Source: Noviherbaspirillum cavernae (lineage in GTDB: Bacteria > Pseudomonadota > Gammaproteobacteria > Burkholderiales > Burkholderiaceae_D). Taken from it: a stretch of DNA of 64,000 nt. Below, one piece after another: positions 10,020-18,913 of the stretch. How positions within the stretch are numbered: the first letter of the stretch is position 1; the number at the start of each line of letters is the position of its first letter. The notes beneath the pieces are model-generated. The model was not told the origin of the DNA and did not search any database. It saw only the letters and a program-made list of their open reading frames with translations. The stretch lies in NCBI RefSeq assembly GCF_003590875.1, contig NZ_QYUN01000002.1, positions 2,294,001 through 2,358,000 of the forward strand, written 5' to 3'. The translations under genes were made by a program, and so were the position numbers.

Positions 10020-10853
10020 TTAACGCCCTTTTCTGGCCTGTTCGTACAGCGGCATGACGCGCTGCGAATACGCAGTCAGGTCGTTCACGCGGTCTGCGGT
10101 CGAAGGGTGAGTGGACAGAAACTTGAGCGGCTCGCCGCTGCTTGCCTTGCCCATTTTCTGCCATAGCGAAATCGCGGCGCGTGGATCGTAGCCGGCGCGC
10201 GCCGCCAGTTCGACGCCGATTCGATCGGCTTCTGTTTCATGCTTGCGCGAATTCGGCAGGCCCAGCAAGCCCATGTAGGCGAATTCCGCGCCCTGCTGCC
10301 CGATATCGCCCAGACCGAAGAGCGCCGTGCCGACGGAAATGATCCCGCTGGCAACCATCTGTTCCGACGCCCGTTCGCGGGCATGTTCGCGCAACGCGTG
10401 CGCAATCTCATGCCCCATGACGGCGGCAAGTTCATCATCAGTGACGTTGAGCCGCTCCATCAATCCGGTATAAACCGCCATTTTTCCGCCCGGCATGCAC
10501 CATGCATTCACCTCTTGCGAAGTGATGACATTGGTTTCCCATTGCCACTTCACGGCATCAGGACGGAAGTGGGCCGTCTGCGGAATGAGCCGGTTGACGA
10601 TGGTGCGCACCCGCGCAACTTGTTCCGGGTTGCGGTTGAGAGTTCCTTTTTGACGTTCTCTTGCAATCAGTTCGGCATATTGTTCGCGCGCAGCCTGCTC
10701 CAAGGCTCCCGGCGCGACCGCCATCCGCTGCGTCCGGTCCACTCCGACAGCGCCGCTCTTGGTTGTCTGCACGGTCTGGCAGGCGCCCATGCTCACCACC
10801 GCCGCCACCACAAGCATGCCTTTCAATACCTGCTGCTTGACAGTCGTTTTCAT
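10020..10853 (-). CDS. M48-family metalloprotease, lipoprotein
   Basis: Zinc metallopeptidase of the periplasm. The 277-residue protein has a lipoprotein signal (lipobox MGAC, about residues 22-25) and the zinc motif HEIAH inside DELAAVMGHEIAHALREHARE, with a downstream ETEAD supplying the third ligand. The cysteine implies anchoring to a membrane; this resembles LoiP/BepA-like M48 proteases that work in outer-membrane protein quality control, but without the TPR domain of BepA. Start ATG 10853 follows GAGGAGAA. It stands alone between leuC and a transporter pseudogene on the same strand. Confidence 0.92.
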   Translation of the reverse strand: MKTTVKQQVLKGMLVVAAVVSMGACQTVQTTKSGAVGVDRTQRMAVAPGALEQAAREQYAELIARERQKGTLNRNPEQVARVRTIVNRLIPQTAHFRPDAVKWQWETNVITSQEVNAWCMPGGKMAVYTGLMERLNVTDDELAAVMGHEIAHALREHARERASEQMVASGIISVGTALFGLGDIGQQGAEFAYMGLLGLPNSRKHETEADRIGVELAARAGYDPRAAISLWQKMGKASSGEPLKFLSTHPSTADRVNDLTAYSQRVMPLYEQARKGR

Positions 10854-10862
10854 TATTTCTCC

Positions 10863-11518
10863 TCATGATGTAGCTGCCAGCGAGAAAACTGCGGCCATCA
10901 AATAGACTGCCTGCGAGCCGGATGTATCCCACAAGCCATCCAGAATCAGTCCGCCAAACGTCGCTGCGTTCAGCGCATGTGCAATCATCAACAACACCAG
11001 CGACTCGGCACAGTAGCCGATCATCAAGAAGCGCATGACGGCCGGAATCAAGCTCGCCACCATCAACTTCTGCACATCGAAGAATCGGAAAACCGGAGCT
11101 TGATGAAAGAAAGACACAATCTCTGCGACGATGCCCAGCGACCACATCAAACCTATCACAGTGCTGCTATAGCCGATTTGCGCAAGGTAAAGCGAGTAGA
11201 AGACATGGAGCGCCGCGTGGGGCGGCAATTATCAGGAAAGTCGATATGAAAAACGCGGACACCTCGCGTCACCGCAGCGCGGCAAGCACCCACGGCGTGT
11301 CGCACGGTGGATGGAGGTTCGGTGGTTCCGGCATGCGCAGACTGGCTGCCAACACCAATGCCAGCATCAGCAATGTCAGCCAGAGCATGAGATGAATGCC
11401 TCATCGGTTCAGCACCGGCCTGGCCGGCGCAGGGCGAAAATACGCCGATAAAGCCGTAGCAAGCGAAGAAGGCAAGTGCGAAGCTGATCGACTATCCGCG
11501 CCGGAAGGGATTCGACAC
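10863..11518 (-). pseudogene. Decayed MFS transporter (HcaT/MFS_1-like)
   Basis: Pieces of one MFS transporter appear in order but broken. A GTG at 11518 opens an N-terminus with an in-frame TAG eight codons later, then the helix FALAFFACYGFIGVFSP. The next piece jumps to a mid-protein region (LMLWLTLLMLALVLAASLRMPEPP, seen at about 11290-11400) that ends at a TGA after WVLAALR. A third piece (HAALHVFYSLYLAQIGYSS through MWSLGIVAEI and RFLMIGYCAESLVLL) ends AATFGGLILDGLWD, where about 40 residues seem to be missing in frame before the last helix. A complete member is about 380-400 residues, so well over a third is gone. At least three independent lesions make this a true pseudogene rather than an assembly error. 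Confidence 0.8.
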
Positions 11519-11611
11519 AGGGAGATTCTTGCCGGCGGGCGTGTTTTTATTCGGGGCGGGAAGCTGACCGAAATCTCGCAGCCTTGTTTCCGGGCTGCGA
11601 TCGATCCAGAG

Positions 11612-12712
11612 TCATTTGATATGCGCGGGAATCTTCGGTGTTGGCACGCGTACATCGCCGCACTGCGCCCTGTGCCGCAGCGCATGATCCATCAGCACCA
11701 ATGCCAGCATCGCTTCCGCAATCGGCGTCGCGCGAATTCCCACGCAGGGATCATGGCGGCCGAAGGTTTCGACCTGAATCGGCTGTCCGCTCTTGTCGAT
11801 GGAGCCGCGTGGAGTACGAATGCTGGAAGTCGGCTTGATCGCGATCGATACCGTAATGTTCTGCCCGGTCGAGATGCCGCCCAGTACGCCGCCAGCGTTG
11901 TTGGACGCAAAGCCTTCCGGTGTCAGTTCATCGCCATGCTCCGTGCCTTTCTGCGCAATCGACTTGAACCCCGCGCCGATTTCCACTCCCTTGACCGCAT
12001 TGATCCCCAACATGGCATAGGCGATTTCCGCGTCGAGCTTGTCGTAAATGGGTTCGCCCAGTCCGACCGGCACATTTTCAGCCACAACGTCGATGCGCGC
12101 GCCGCATGAATCGCCATCCTTGCGCAGCGCATCCATGTAGTCCTCCAGCCTGGGCAGAATGGTGGCGTTGGCGGCAAAGAAGGGGTTTTGCTGCACGTGG
12201 TCCCACGATTCGAAGGGAATGGCGATTTCGCCCAACTGGCTCATGCACCCCTTGAATGTGGTTCCGTACTGTTCCTTCAGCCATTTTTTTGCGATTGCCG
12301 CCGCACCAACCACGGGCGCAGTGAGTCGTGCCGACGAGCGCCCGCCACCGCGTGGGTCGCGGATACCGTATTTGTGCCAGTAGGTGTAATCGGCATGCCC
12401 CGGACGGAAGGTTTCGACGATGTTGCCGTAATCCTTGCTGCGCTGGTCTTCGTTGCGTATTAGCAACGCAATTGGAGTGCCGGTTGTCTTGCCCTCGTAG
12501 ACGCCGGAAAGGATTTCGACCTTGTCCGGCTCCTGCCGTTGCGTGACGTGGCGCGACGTCCCGGGCCTGCGGCGATCCAGTTCCGGTTGTATGTCAGCTT
12601 CCGACAGTGTCATGCCCGGCGGGCAGCCATCGACCACGCATCCGATGGCGGGGCCGTGAGATTCGCCAAATGTAGTGACAGTGAAAATAGTGCCGAAAGT
12701 GTTGCCGGACAT
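11612..12712 (-). CDS. aroC: Chorismate synthase
   Basis: Final shikimate-pathway enzyme: removes phosphate from EPSP to give chorismate, using reduced FMN non-redox. 366 residues beginning [20 protein letters not shown], with the three family signatures: [18 protein letters not shown], the central [11 protein letters not shown], and the C-terminal [17 protein letters not shown]. Full length. It starts 271 nt from the divergent response-regulator gene. Upstream on the same strand nothing else is co-directional, so it is likely monocistronic. Confidence 0.98.
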   Translation of the reverse strand: MSGNTFGTIFTVTTFGESHGPAIGCVVDGCPPGMTLSEADIQPELDRRRPGTSRHVTQRQEPDKVEILSGVYEGKTTGTPIALLIRNEDQRSKDYGNIVETFRPGHADYTYWHKYGIRDPRGGGRSSARLTAPVVGAAAIAKKWLKEQYGTTFKGCMSQLGEIAIPFESWDHVQQNPFFAANATILPRLEDYMDALRKDGDSCGARIDVVAENVPVGLGEPIYDKLDAEIAYAMLGINAVKGVEIGAGFKSIAQKGTEHGDELTPEGFASNNAGGVLGGISTGQNITVSIAIKPTSSIRTPRGSIDKSGQPIQVETFGRHDPCVGIRATPIAEAMLALVLMDHALRHRAQCGDVRVPTPKIPAHIK

Positions 12713-12983
12713 AGTCGCATTCAGAAGGTCTTCAAAGGAAGAATTCTAGCGCATTGACAGTTCGCCACATTCAAAACAGCCCGCGGAATGGCCGGAAATA
12801 CGGATACGAAGATAGGAAATTCAGCTCCGACTGGAAATGTATAGTTACCGATACTCAATTCCATGCAGAATAAGCTATAGTCATTTACAAGCTGGTAATG
12901 TTGCATTGAAAACATGCATTGCTTTCAATAAATTCATCGGTACAGTTCGACGACAGAAGAAGGCTAGGATCTTGGAGAGGACA

Positions 12984-15227
12984 ATGCCCCCAACAATCAC
13001 GTCGCACGAGGACGATCTTGTCTTTCTGGACGAGGTGGTCACGATATCGGGCGCTGCCAAATCTTCCGTGGCAACGGATGTCTGGCGCGTGATGATTGTC
13101 GACGATGACGCCGATGTGCATGCCGCGACGGAGTTCGCGCTGGGCAATCTGGAAATGCAACACCGGCCGCTGCAGTTCCTGCATGCCTATTCCGCCACGG
13201 AGGCGCGCAAGCTGCTGTCGCAGCAGCAGGACATCGCCGTCATTCTTCTCGATGTTGTGATGGAACAGGAAGACGCCGGCCTCCAACTGGTACGGCATAT
13301 ACGCGAAGTGCTGAAGCTGACGGAAGTGCGGATCATCCTGCGCACCGGCCAGCCGGGCTACGCACCGGAGCTTGACGCGATCCGCGACTTCGACATCAAC
13401 GACTACAAGACGAAATCCGAACTGACCCGCATCAAGCTGTACACCACGGTTACCGCTGCAATCCGCTCCTATCAACAGATCTGCGCAATCAATGCGGGAC
13501 GTCGCGGATTGGATCTGATAGTTCGGATGAGCGCGGAATTGATGGCGCTCCACGACCTGCCGAATTTCGCGGCAGGCGTGATCGAACGGCTGGCAAGACT
13601 TCTGCAGAAGGATCCCGAAGGCGTGGCCGTCCGTCAGGAAAGAACGCATGGCAGGACGCGCGGCGACCTGACAGTGATCGCCGCTACCGGTCGCTACGCC
13701 GAACTGGTCGGCAAGCCATTGCATGATGCTGCGCGTATCGCCGGCGCGGCGGAACTTGCGCTGGAACAGCGCCGCCACATCTATTCCGAAAGCCACATTA
13801 CGCTCTATTTCAGCAGCAGCAGCGACGGCTCAGGATTTGTCGTCCATCTGAACACTGGCGAACCAGTCAATGAAGTGCAACAACGCCTGCTGGAATTCTT
13901 TTGCAGCAACATTGCAGTGGCGCTCGATAACGTCATGCTGGTCAATCGCCTGCGCAATTTCGCTTTTCACGACCCGCTGACCAAACTGCCCAATCGCGCG
14001 CACATCAAAGAGCTGCTCGATGCAACCCTTGCCTGCGCGGACAAGCTTGAAACCACGCTGGCATTGGTCGATATCGACCACTTCGCGGAAACCAACGACG
14101 CGCTGGGACACCAGTTCGGCGACCTTCTCTTGCTCGGGGTCGCCGCGCGCCTGCAATCGCAGCTTGGCGATCAGTTGACGATAGGCCGGGTTGGCAGCGA
14201 CACCTTCGGCGTCCTGGGCAATTCCGAGCGGGTGAATCCGGCCGCCCTGCTGCAACTGTTCGAGAAGCCGTTCAGCATCGACGGCCACGATGTGCAGCTA
14301 TCCGCCACGATCGGTCTGGTCCGGCTGTGCGATTACGAGGATCGCGACGTCGATGCGCTCAAGGATGCGGACATTGCATTGAAGCGGGCAAAGCTGCAGC
14401 AACGCGCCGGACATTTCTATTTCTCGCGCAGCATGGGCGTGGATATCCGCGAACGGGTCCGCATGATGCACGCATTGCGTACCGCATTCGAAGCGAAGGA
14501 ACTGTTTGTCGTTTACCAGCCGCAGATCGATCTGGCGACGCGCCGCCCCATCGGCGCGGAGGCACTGCTGCGCTGGAAAACCGCGGACGGCACTTTCATC
14601 TCGCCGGACCGTTTCATCCCGATCGCCGAATACTCCGGCCTGATCATCGAGATGGGCGAATGGGTGTTGCGCGAAGCATGCAAGGAACTGGTGCGGCTGC
14701 AGCAACTCGGCTTCGATGACTTCAAGATTTCCGTCAACGTCTCGCAAGTCCAGTTCCGCCATCCCCGCTTCCTCGACACACTGCGCGCGGCGCTGCAAGA
14801 CACCGGGGCATCTCCCGCCCGTATCGAGCTGGAAATCACGGAGTCGATTGCGATGGACGATCCGAATGTGCTCTTCGATCTGCTGGAGCAGATCAAGGAG
14901 ACTGGCGTGACCATTGCCATCGACGATTTCGGTACGGGTTTTTCATCGTTGAGCTATCTGCAACGCCTGCGTGCGGACAAGCTGAAGATCGACCGCGCCT
15001 TCGTCGCCGAAATCACGAATTCTTCGCGCGGCGGCAGCATTGCCGAAATGGTGATCCAGCTCGGGCGCAACCTGGGCATGTCGGTCATTGCGGAAGGCGT
15101 GGAAGACGAGCATCAGGCTGGCAAGCTGGCCTCGCTCGGCTGCCCGCTGACGCAGGGATATCTGTTTGCAAAGCCCATGACCGTGGACCATTTGACGGAA
15201 TGGCTGACCCGGAACAGCCCGGCATGA
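12984..15227 (+). CDS. Response regulator: REC-DUF3369-GGDEF(degenerate)-EAL
   Basis: Predicted cyclic-di-GMP phosphodiesterase switched by phosphorylation. Start ATG 12984 follows GGAGAGGAC; 747 residues. REC domain about residues 30-165 (VMIVDDDADVH acidic pocket; acceptor aspartate in VILLDVVME; LRTGQP). DUF3369 sensor-like domain about 170-310. GGDEF-type domain about 330-470, in which the signature is VGSDTF, so cyclase activity is unlikely. EAL domain about 485-740 with the catalytic set intact: EALLRW, VNVSQVQFRHP, ELEITES, IDDFGTGFSSL, LKIDRAFV, AEGVED. The next gene downstream, 103 nt on, is a histidine kinase lacking its own receiver, the obvious partner. It is divergent from aroC. 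Confidence 0.93.
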   Translation: MPPTITSHEDDLVFLDEVVTISGAAKSSVATDVWRVMIVDDDADVHAATEFALGNLEMQHRPLQFLHAYSATEARKLLSQQQDIAVILLDVVMEQEDAGLQLVRHIREVLKLTEVRIILRTGQPGYAPELDAIRDFDINDYKTKSELTRIKLYTTVTAAIRSYQQICAINAGRRGLDLIVRMSAELMALHDLPNFAAGVIERLARLLQKDPEGVAVRQERTHGRTRGDLTVIAATGRYAELVGKPLHDAARIAGAAELALEQRRHIYSESHITLYFSSSSDGSGFVVHLNTGEPVNEVQQRLLEFFCSNIAVALDNVMLVNRLRNFAFHDPLTKLPNRAHIKELLDATLACADKLETTLALVDIDHFAETNDALGHQFGDLLLLGVAARLQSQLGDQLTIGRVGSDTFGVLGNSERVNPAALLQLFEKPFSIDGHDVQLSATIGLVRLCDYEDRDVDALKDADIALKRAKLQQRAGHFYFSRSMGVDIRERVRMMHALRTAFEAKELFVVYQPQIDLATRRPIGAEALLRWKTADGTFISPDRFIPIAEYSGLIIEMGEWVLREACKELVRLQQLGFDDFKISVNVSQVQFRHPRFLDTLRAALQDTGASPARIELEITESIAMDDPNVLFDLLEQIKETGVTIAIDDFGTGFSSLSYLQRLRADKLKIDRAFVAEITNSSRGGSIAEMVIQLGRNLGMSVIAEGVEDEHQAGKLASLGCPLTQGYLFAKPMTVDHLTEWLTRNSPA

Positions 15228-15330
15228 CCGGCGCTGCCTGACTGTCACCGGTACACGAAGCGCCGCAACCCGCCATGCCCCGACAAGGCGGCATTTGAAA
15301 CCCTGACTTTCCATTCCACACGGAATACTC

Positions 15331-18300
15331 ATGTCAATGATCGGACGCACTTTGACTCTGCGGCGCGCCATCGTGCTCGTCGTGGTACTCGGCCTGTTCA
15401 TACCTTCCCTCCTCATCAGCGGTTTTTCATGGATCACACGCTATCAGGACGATATTCAGGCCCGGACACATGAATTGCTGCAGCAGAATGCGGACGTGCT
15501 TTCCACCGGCATGCAGGAACCACTGTGGAACATCTACCCGGAAAGCGGCATTGCCCTGATCGAAGCAATGATGTCTCGCAACGAGGATATCGTGCGCATT
15601 GAAGTGCGCGACAACGCACTCGGCATCTTTGCGTCGGGCCAACATCCGGAAAGACGCATCGGGTATACCGCCCAAACCTCCCGGCCGGTCGTGTACAGCG
15701 GCAAGACGATAGGGTCCGTCAGCATCGAGATCGGCAGCATCCGCCTGCAGCGAAGGATGATCAAGGAACTGACCGAATCGGCCATCGCCGTATTTTCCCA
15801 GGCCGTGCTGTCGATCGTCCTGATTCTGATCCTGCTGGAATATCGCCTGATCCGCCCGCTGCAGCGCCTCGGCATCGGCGCCGAGCGCCTGGCAAACCGC
15901 CAGTTGGACGTGCCATTCAAATGGCGGCAGCTTGACGAGATCGGCTTGCTGGGCCGCCGACTGGAAGACACGCGCGTCAGCCTGCGGACGCTGTTCACGG
16001 AACTGGACGAGAAGAACCGGCAATTGGAACGGGATATCGACAAGCGCAAACGCATCGAGCAGGAGCTCCATGAGCGCGAGGAGCGATACCGGGCATTGGT
16101 GGAAAAGAGTCCGATTGCCATCATCGAATGGGACGAAAGCCATCACGTCATCGAGTGGAATGACGCAGCGGAAAAAATCTTCGGCCATCTGCGCGAACAG
16201 GCGCTGGGACGGCACGCCGGATTTCTGTTTCGGCAGACAGACCATGACGCCGTCAATGCGCACTTCGTGAACCTCGCCGTCAATGGCGGCGACAGCCATG
16301 CCATCACGCAAAACCTTCGGGCCGACGACAGTGTCATTACCTGTCAATGGATGCACACGCGTATCGACGACGAAGGCGGGCGCGCCGGCCGTCTGCTCTC
16401 GATTGCGGAAGACATTACCGAACAGCGGCGGACGGAAGAGGCGCGCATCCTGTCCGAGGCAAAATTCGCCGGCGCTTTCGCCTGCAATCCGGATGCCGTG
16501 GTCATCATCAGTCTCGGCAATGACATGATCCTCGATATCAACGAAGCCGCCGAAAAGGCGACCGGCTACCGCCGCGAAGAAGTGATCGGCAAGACCACCC
16601 GCGATCTTGATATCTGGGTGGATGAGCAAGAAAAAAGCGCGTTGTTTGCGCATATTTTCCGGTCAAGGACGGTGCATGACTTTACCTGGTCCATGCGCAC
16701 CAAATACGGAAATGTGCGGCAGTGCGTCACCAACGGCACGGTATTTACGGTCGGAAGCGAGGACTATCTGCTGACCGTCGTGCGCGACGTCACCGACCAG
16801 CGCCGGCTTGAACAGCAAAAGGCCGAAGCCGACCGCGCATTGCTTCGGCTCGCGCAAGGCACGCACGATATCGCAGGCGAATCGTTCTTCGAGCTCCTCA
16901 TTGCGGATCTGGCTTCTGCACTGCATGTCGACTACGCACTCATTGGCGTGCGCATGCCCGGCACGCACAACAAGATTCGCAGCATCGCGGCGTACGGCAA
17001 TGGCCACGCGATGGAAAACTTCGAATACTTCAGCACCGGCACACCATGCGAACTGGCGCTTGAAGGCGAAATTTGCGTCATGCCGACAGGGATACAGGCG
17101 CAGTTTCCGCACGACCGCGCCCTTGGCGAAAATGGATGGGACAGCTATGCAGGTGCGCCACTGCGCGATGCCGCCGGCAATACGATCGGCGTGCTGGCCG
17201 TTCTGGACTCGCGCCCGCTGGGCAATCCGGATCTGGTGAGATCCTTGCTGCAGGTCTTCAGCGAACGCGCTTCCGCGGAAATCGGACGCAAGCGCGCTGA
17301 AGAAGAACTTCGCAACAGCGAACAGCGATTCTCGACGATTTTCCGGAGCTCGCCTGTCGCCATGTTCGTGACACGCGTGCACCACAACCATGTCATCAAG
17401 GACGTCAACAGCGCATTCGAAAATCTGTTTCTGCGCAGCCGCGACACGGTAATCGGAAAAAACACAGTCCAACTCGAGCTCTACTGCGACGCCACCGATC
17501 GCACCGAGCTGCTCGACGAGTTGATGACGAAAGGCAGCAGCAATGCATCGGGCCGCGAGTTATGGATGCTCCAGGGCGATGGCGGCAGGATATTGGTACA
17601 GTTTTCCGGTCACACCTTCACGCTGGCAGGAGAAAAATACGGCATCTTCGCCGGCTCCGATGTCACCGACAAGCGACGCATCGAAAACGAGATCCGCGAG
17701 CTCAATGCCACGCTGGAGCAGCGCGTCATCGAGCGCACGGAAGAATTGCAAAAGGCGAATACCGATCTTGCAACCACGCTGGAAACCCTGCGCATGGCGC
17801 AGGAAGAACTGACACGCAGCGAGAAGCTTGCCGCGCTCGGCTCGCTGGTGGCCGGGGTCGCCCACGAACTCAACACGCCGATCGGCAACAGTTTGATGGT
17901 GGCGAGCACCTTTGCAGATCAGGCGCAGCAATTGGCCGGCAGCTATGCCAGCGGCAACGGTCTGAAGCGATCGACGCTCGAAAAATTCTTGGCAGATGCG
18001 GGCACCGCCAGCGACATCATGGTGCGCAATCTGCACCGCGCCGCCGACCTCGTCACCGGCTTCAAACAGGTGGCGGTCGATCAGACCAGCTCGCAGCGGC
18101 GGCGCTTCTCGCTTGCGGAAGTGGTCTCTGAAATCATGCTGACACTGTCACCAACGCTCAAGAAGACCTCGTTCACTGTGCAGCAGCATATTCCTGCCGA
18201 CATGCAGATGGACAGCTATCCCGGTCCGCTCGGCCAGGTCATCACCAATCTCGTGAACAACGCGCTGGTACATGCCTTCGATGGCCGCAACACCGGCACG

Positions 18301-18609
18301 GTGACGATTGCTGCGCAGATCGCGGATGACGGCTGGATGGAACTGATTGTGAAGGATGACGGCGCGGGCATACCGCAGGCCAATCTGAATCGCATCTTCG
18401 ATCCGTTCTTTACCACCAGGCTGGGCGCCGGCGGCTCCGGCCTCGGCCTCAATATCACTCACAGCATTGTCACCAACATTCTCGGCGGCCGCATTCGCGT
18501 GCAAAGCGAAGTCGGCCGCGGCACGACCTTCATTGTGACTGCGCCGATGCTTGCTCCACAGCGGAAGAATGAAGATGATCCGCTGAGAAACAGGTTGTCG
18601 CTTGTCTAG
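15331..18609 (+). CDS. Multi-PAS/GAF membrane histidine kinase
   Basis: Sensor kinase, 1092 residues. Predicted order: TM1 (about 14-34, VLVVVLGLFIPSLLISGF); a periplasmic loop of some 115 residues; TM2 (about 150-170); HAMP linker with RPLQRLGIGAERLANRQL; PAS 1 (about 250-370, ENSPIAIIEW-like), PAS 2 (about 375-495), GAF (about 505-650) and PAS 3 (about 660-790), each PAS ending in a DxTeqRR/DVTDKRR-type PAC; a coiled coil; dimerisation/phosphoacceptor segment with histidine in GVAHELNTPIGN; HATPase with NNALVHAFDG (N box), DDGAGIP and GSGLGLNI. The HELNTP form is the HisKA variant used by kinases with multiple PAS inputs. The signal is unknown. It probably phosphorylates the EAL regulator just upstream. 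A transposon-derived repeat begins in its last codons. Confidence 0.93.
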   Translation: MSMIGRTLTLRRAIVLVVVLGLFIPSLLISGFSWITRYQDDIQARTHELLQQNADVLSTGMQEPLWNIYPESGIALIEAMMSRNEDIVRIEVRDNALGIFASGQHPERRIGYTAQTSRPVVYSGKTIGSVSIEIGSIRLQRRMIKELTESAIAVFSQAVLSIVLILILLEYRLIRPLQRLGIGAERLANRQLDVPFKWRQLDEIGLLGRRLEDTRVSLRTLFTELDEKNRQLERDIDKRKRIEQELHEREERYRALVEKSPIAIIEWDESHHVIEWNDAAEKIFGHLREQALGRHAGFLFRQTDHDAVNAHFVNLAVNGGDSHAITQNLRADDSVITCQWMHTRIDDEGGRAGRLLSIAEDITEQRRTEEARILSEAKFAGAFACNPDAVVIISLGNDMILDINEAAEKATGYRREEVIGKTTRDLDIWVDEQEKSALFAHIFRSRTVHDFTWSMRTKYGNVRQCVTNGTVFTVGSEDYLLTVVRDVTDQRRLEQQKAEADRALLRLAQGTHDIAGESFFELLIADLASALHVDYALIGVRMPGTHNKIRSIAAYGNGHAMENFEYFSTGTPCELALEGEICVMPTGIQAQFPHDRALGENGWDSYAGAPLRDAAGNTIGVLAVLDSRPLGNPDLVRSLLQVFSERASAEIGRKRAEEELRNSEQRFSTIFRSSPVAMFVTRVHHNHVIKDVNSAFENLFLRSRDTVIGKNTVQLELYCDATDRTELLDELMTKGSSNASGRELWMLQGDGGRILVQFSGHTFTLAGEKYGIFAGSDVTDKRRIENEIRELNATLEQRVIERTEELQKANTDLATTLETLRMAQEELTRSEKLAALGSLVAGVAHELNTPIGNSLMVASTFADQAQQLAGSYASGNGLKRSTLEKFLADAGTASDIMVRNLHRAADLVTGFKQVAVDQTSSQRRRFSLAEVVSEIMLTLSPTLKKTSFTVQQHIPADMQMDSYPGPLGQVITNLVNNALVHAFDGRNTGTVTIAAQIADDGWMELIVKDDGAGIPQANLNRIFDPFFTTRLGAGGSGLGLNITHSIVTNILGGRIRVQSEVGRGTTFIVTAPMLAPQRKNEDDPLRNRLSLV

Positions 18610-18768
18610 TGTCCTGAGTTAGAAATTCGCCACATAAAAGATGACGAGAATCACACCGATACTGCGTCAAAAATGCTCGCAAGGCCTCGGCCTTGCTGTG
18701 CTTTTTTCCTTGTCTCGGCGCGATTTCATCACTTTTATTTGCAACGAATTTCTAACTCAGGACACTAG
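18606..18768 (+). mobile_element. 163-bp IS630-type MITE with perfect terminal inverted repeats
   Basis: 24-nt perfect inverted arms: 18606-18629 reads CTAGTGTCCTGAGTTAGAAA then TTCG, and 18745-18768 is its exact reverse complement. Both ends finish in CTAG. IS630 elements insert into CTAG and duplicate TA, so the outermost TA pairs are probably the target duplication. The interior (about 115 nt) contains no open transposase gene. The left end overlaps the stop codon (TAG, 18607-18609) of the histidine kinase, so insertion set or replaced that C-terminus. The adjacent transposase relic ends in the same terminal sequence, which supports the family assignment. Confidence 0.75.
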
Positions 18769-18772
18769 CAGG

Positions 18773-18913
18773 CTGTTGAAATTCGAGCGCTGGTTCGCCA
18801 CACTGACTGAAAAACAAATTTGCCGTGGAATCCATCGGTCGCCCCGTCAATTGGAGGACGACATCATGGCCGGCATCGAACGCTTTTGTCTGCGAATTTC
18901 CAACTCAGGACTA
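18773..18913 (+). pseudogene. IS630-family transposase C-terminal remnant
   Basis: The plus-strand frame reads LLKFERWFATLTEKQICRG, then IHRSPRQLEDDI, then MAGIERFCLRISNSGL. This matches the C-terminus of IS630 transposases (VERWFA-LTxKxIRRGVHRS-xxLE-DI, and IxRFCxRISxSGH), but the stretch that normally lies between DI and AGIERFC (YID-HNA-PKPF-WTKSADDIL) is deleted, and everything N-terminal is missing. Its 3' end (18893-18913, CGAATTTCCAACTCAGGA then CTA) is a near copy of the right end of the neighbouring MITE, with one substitution and a 2-nt loss. It meets the stop codon of the convergent efflux channel gene. Confidence 0.72.
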
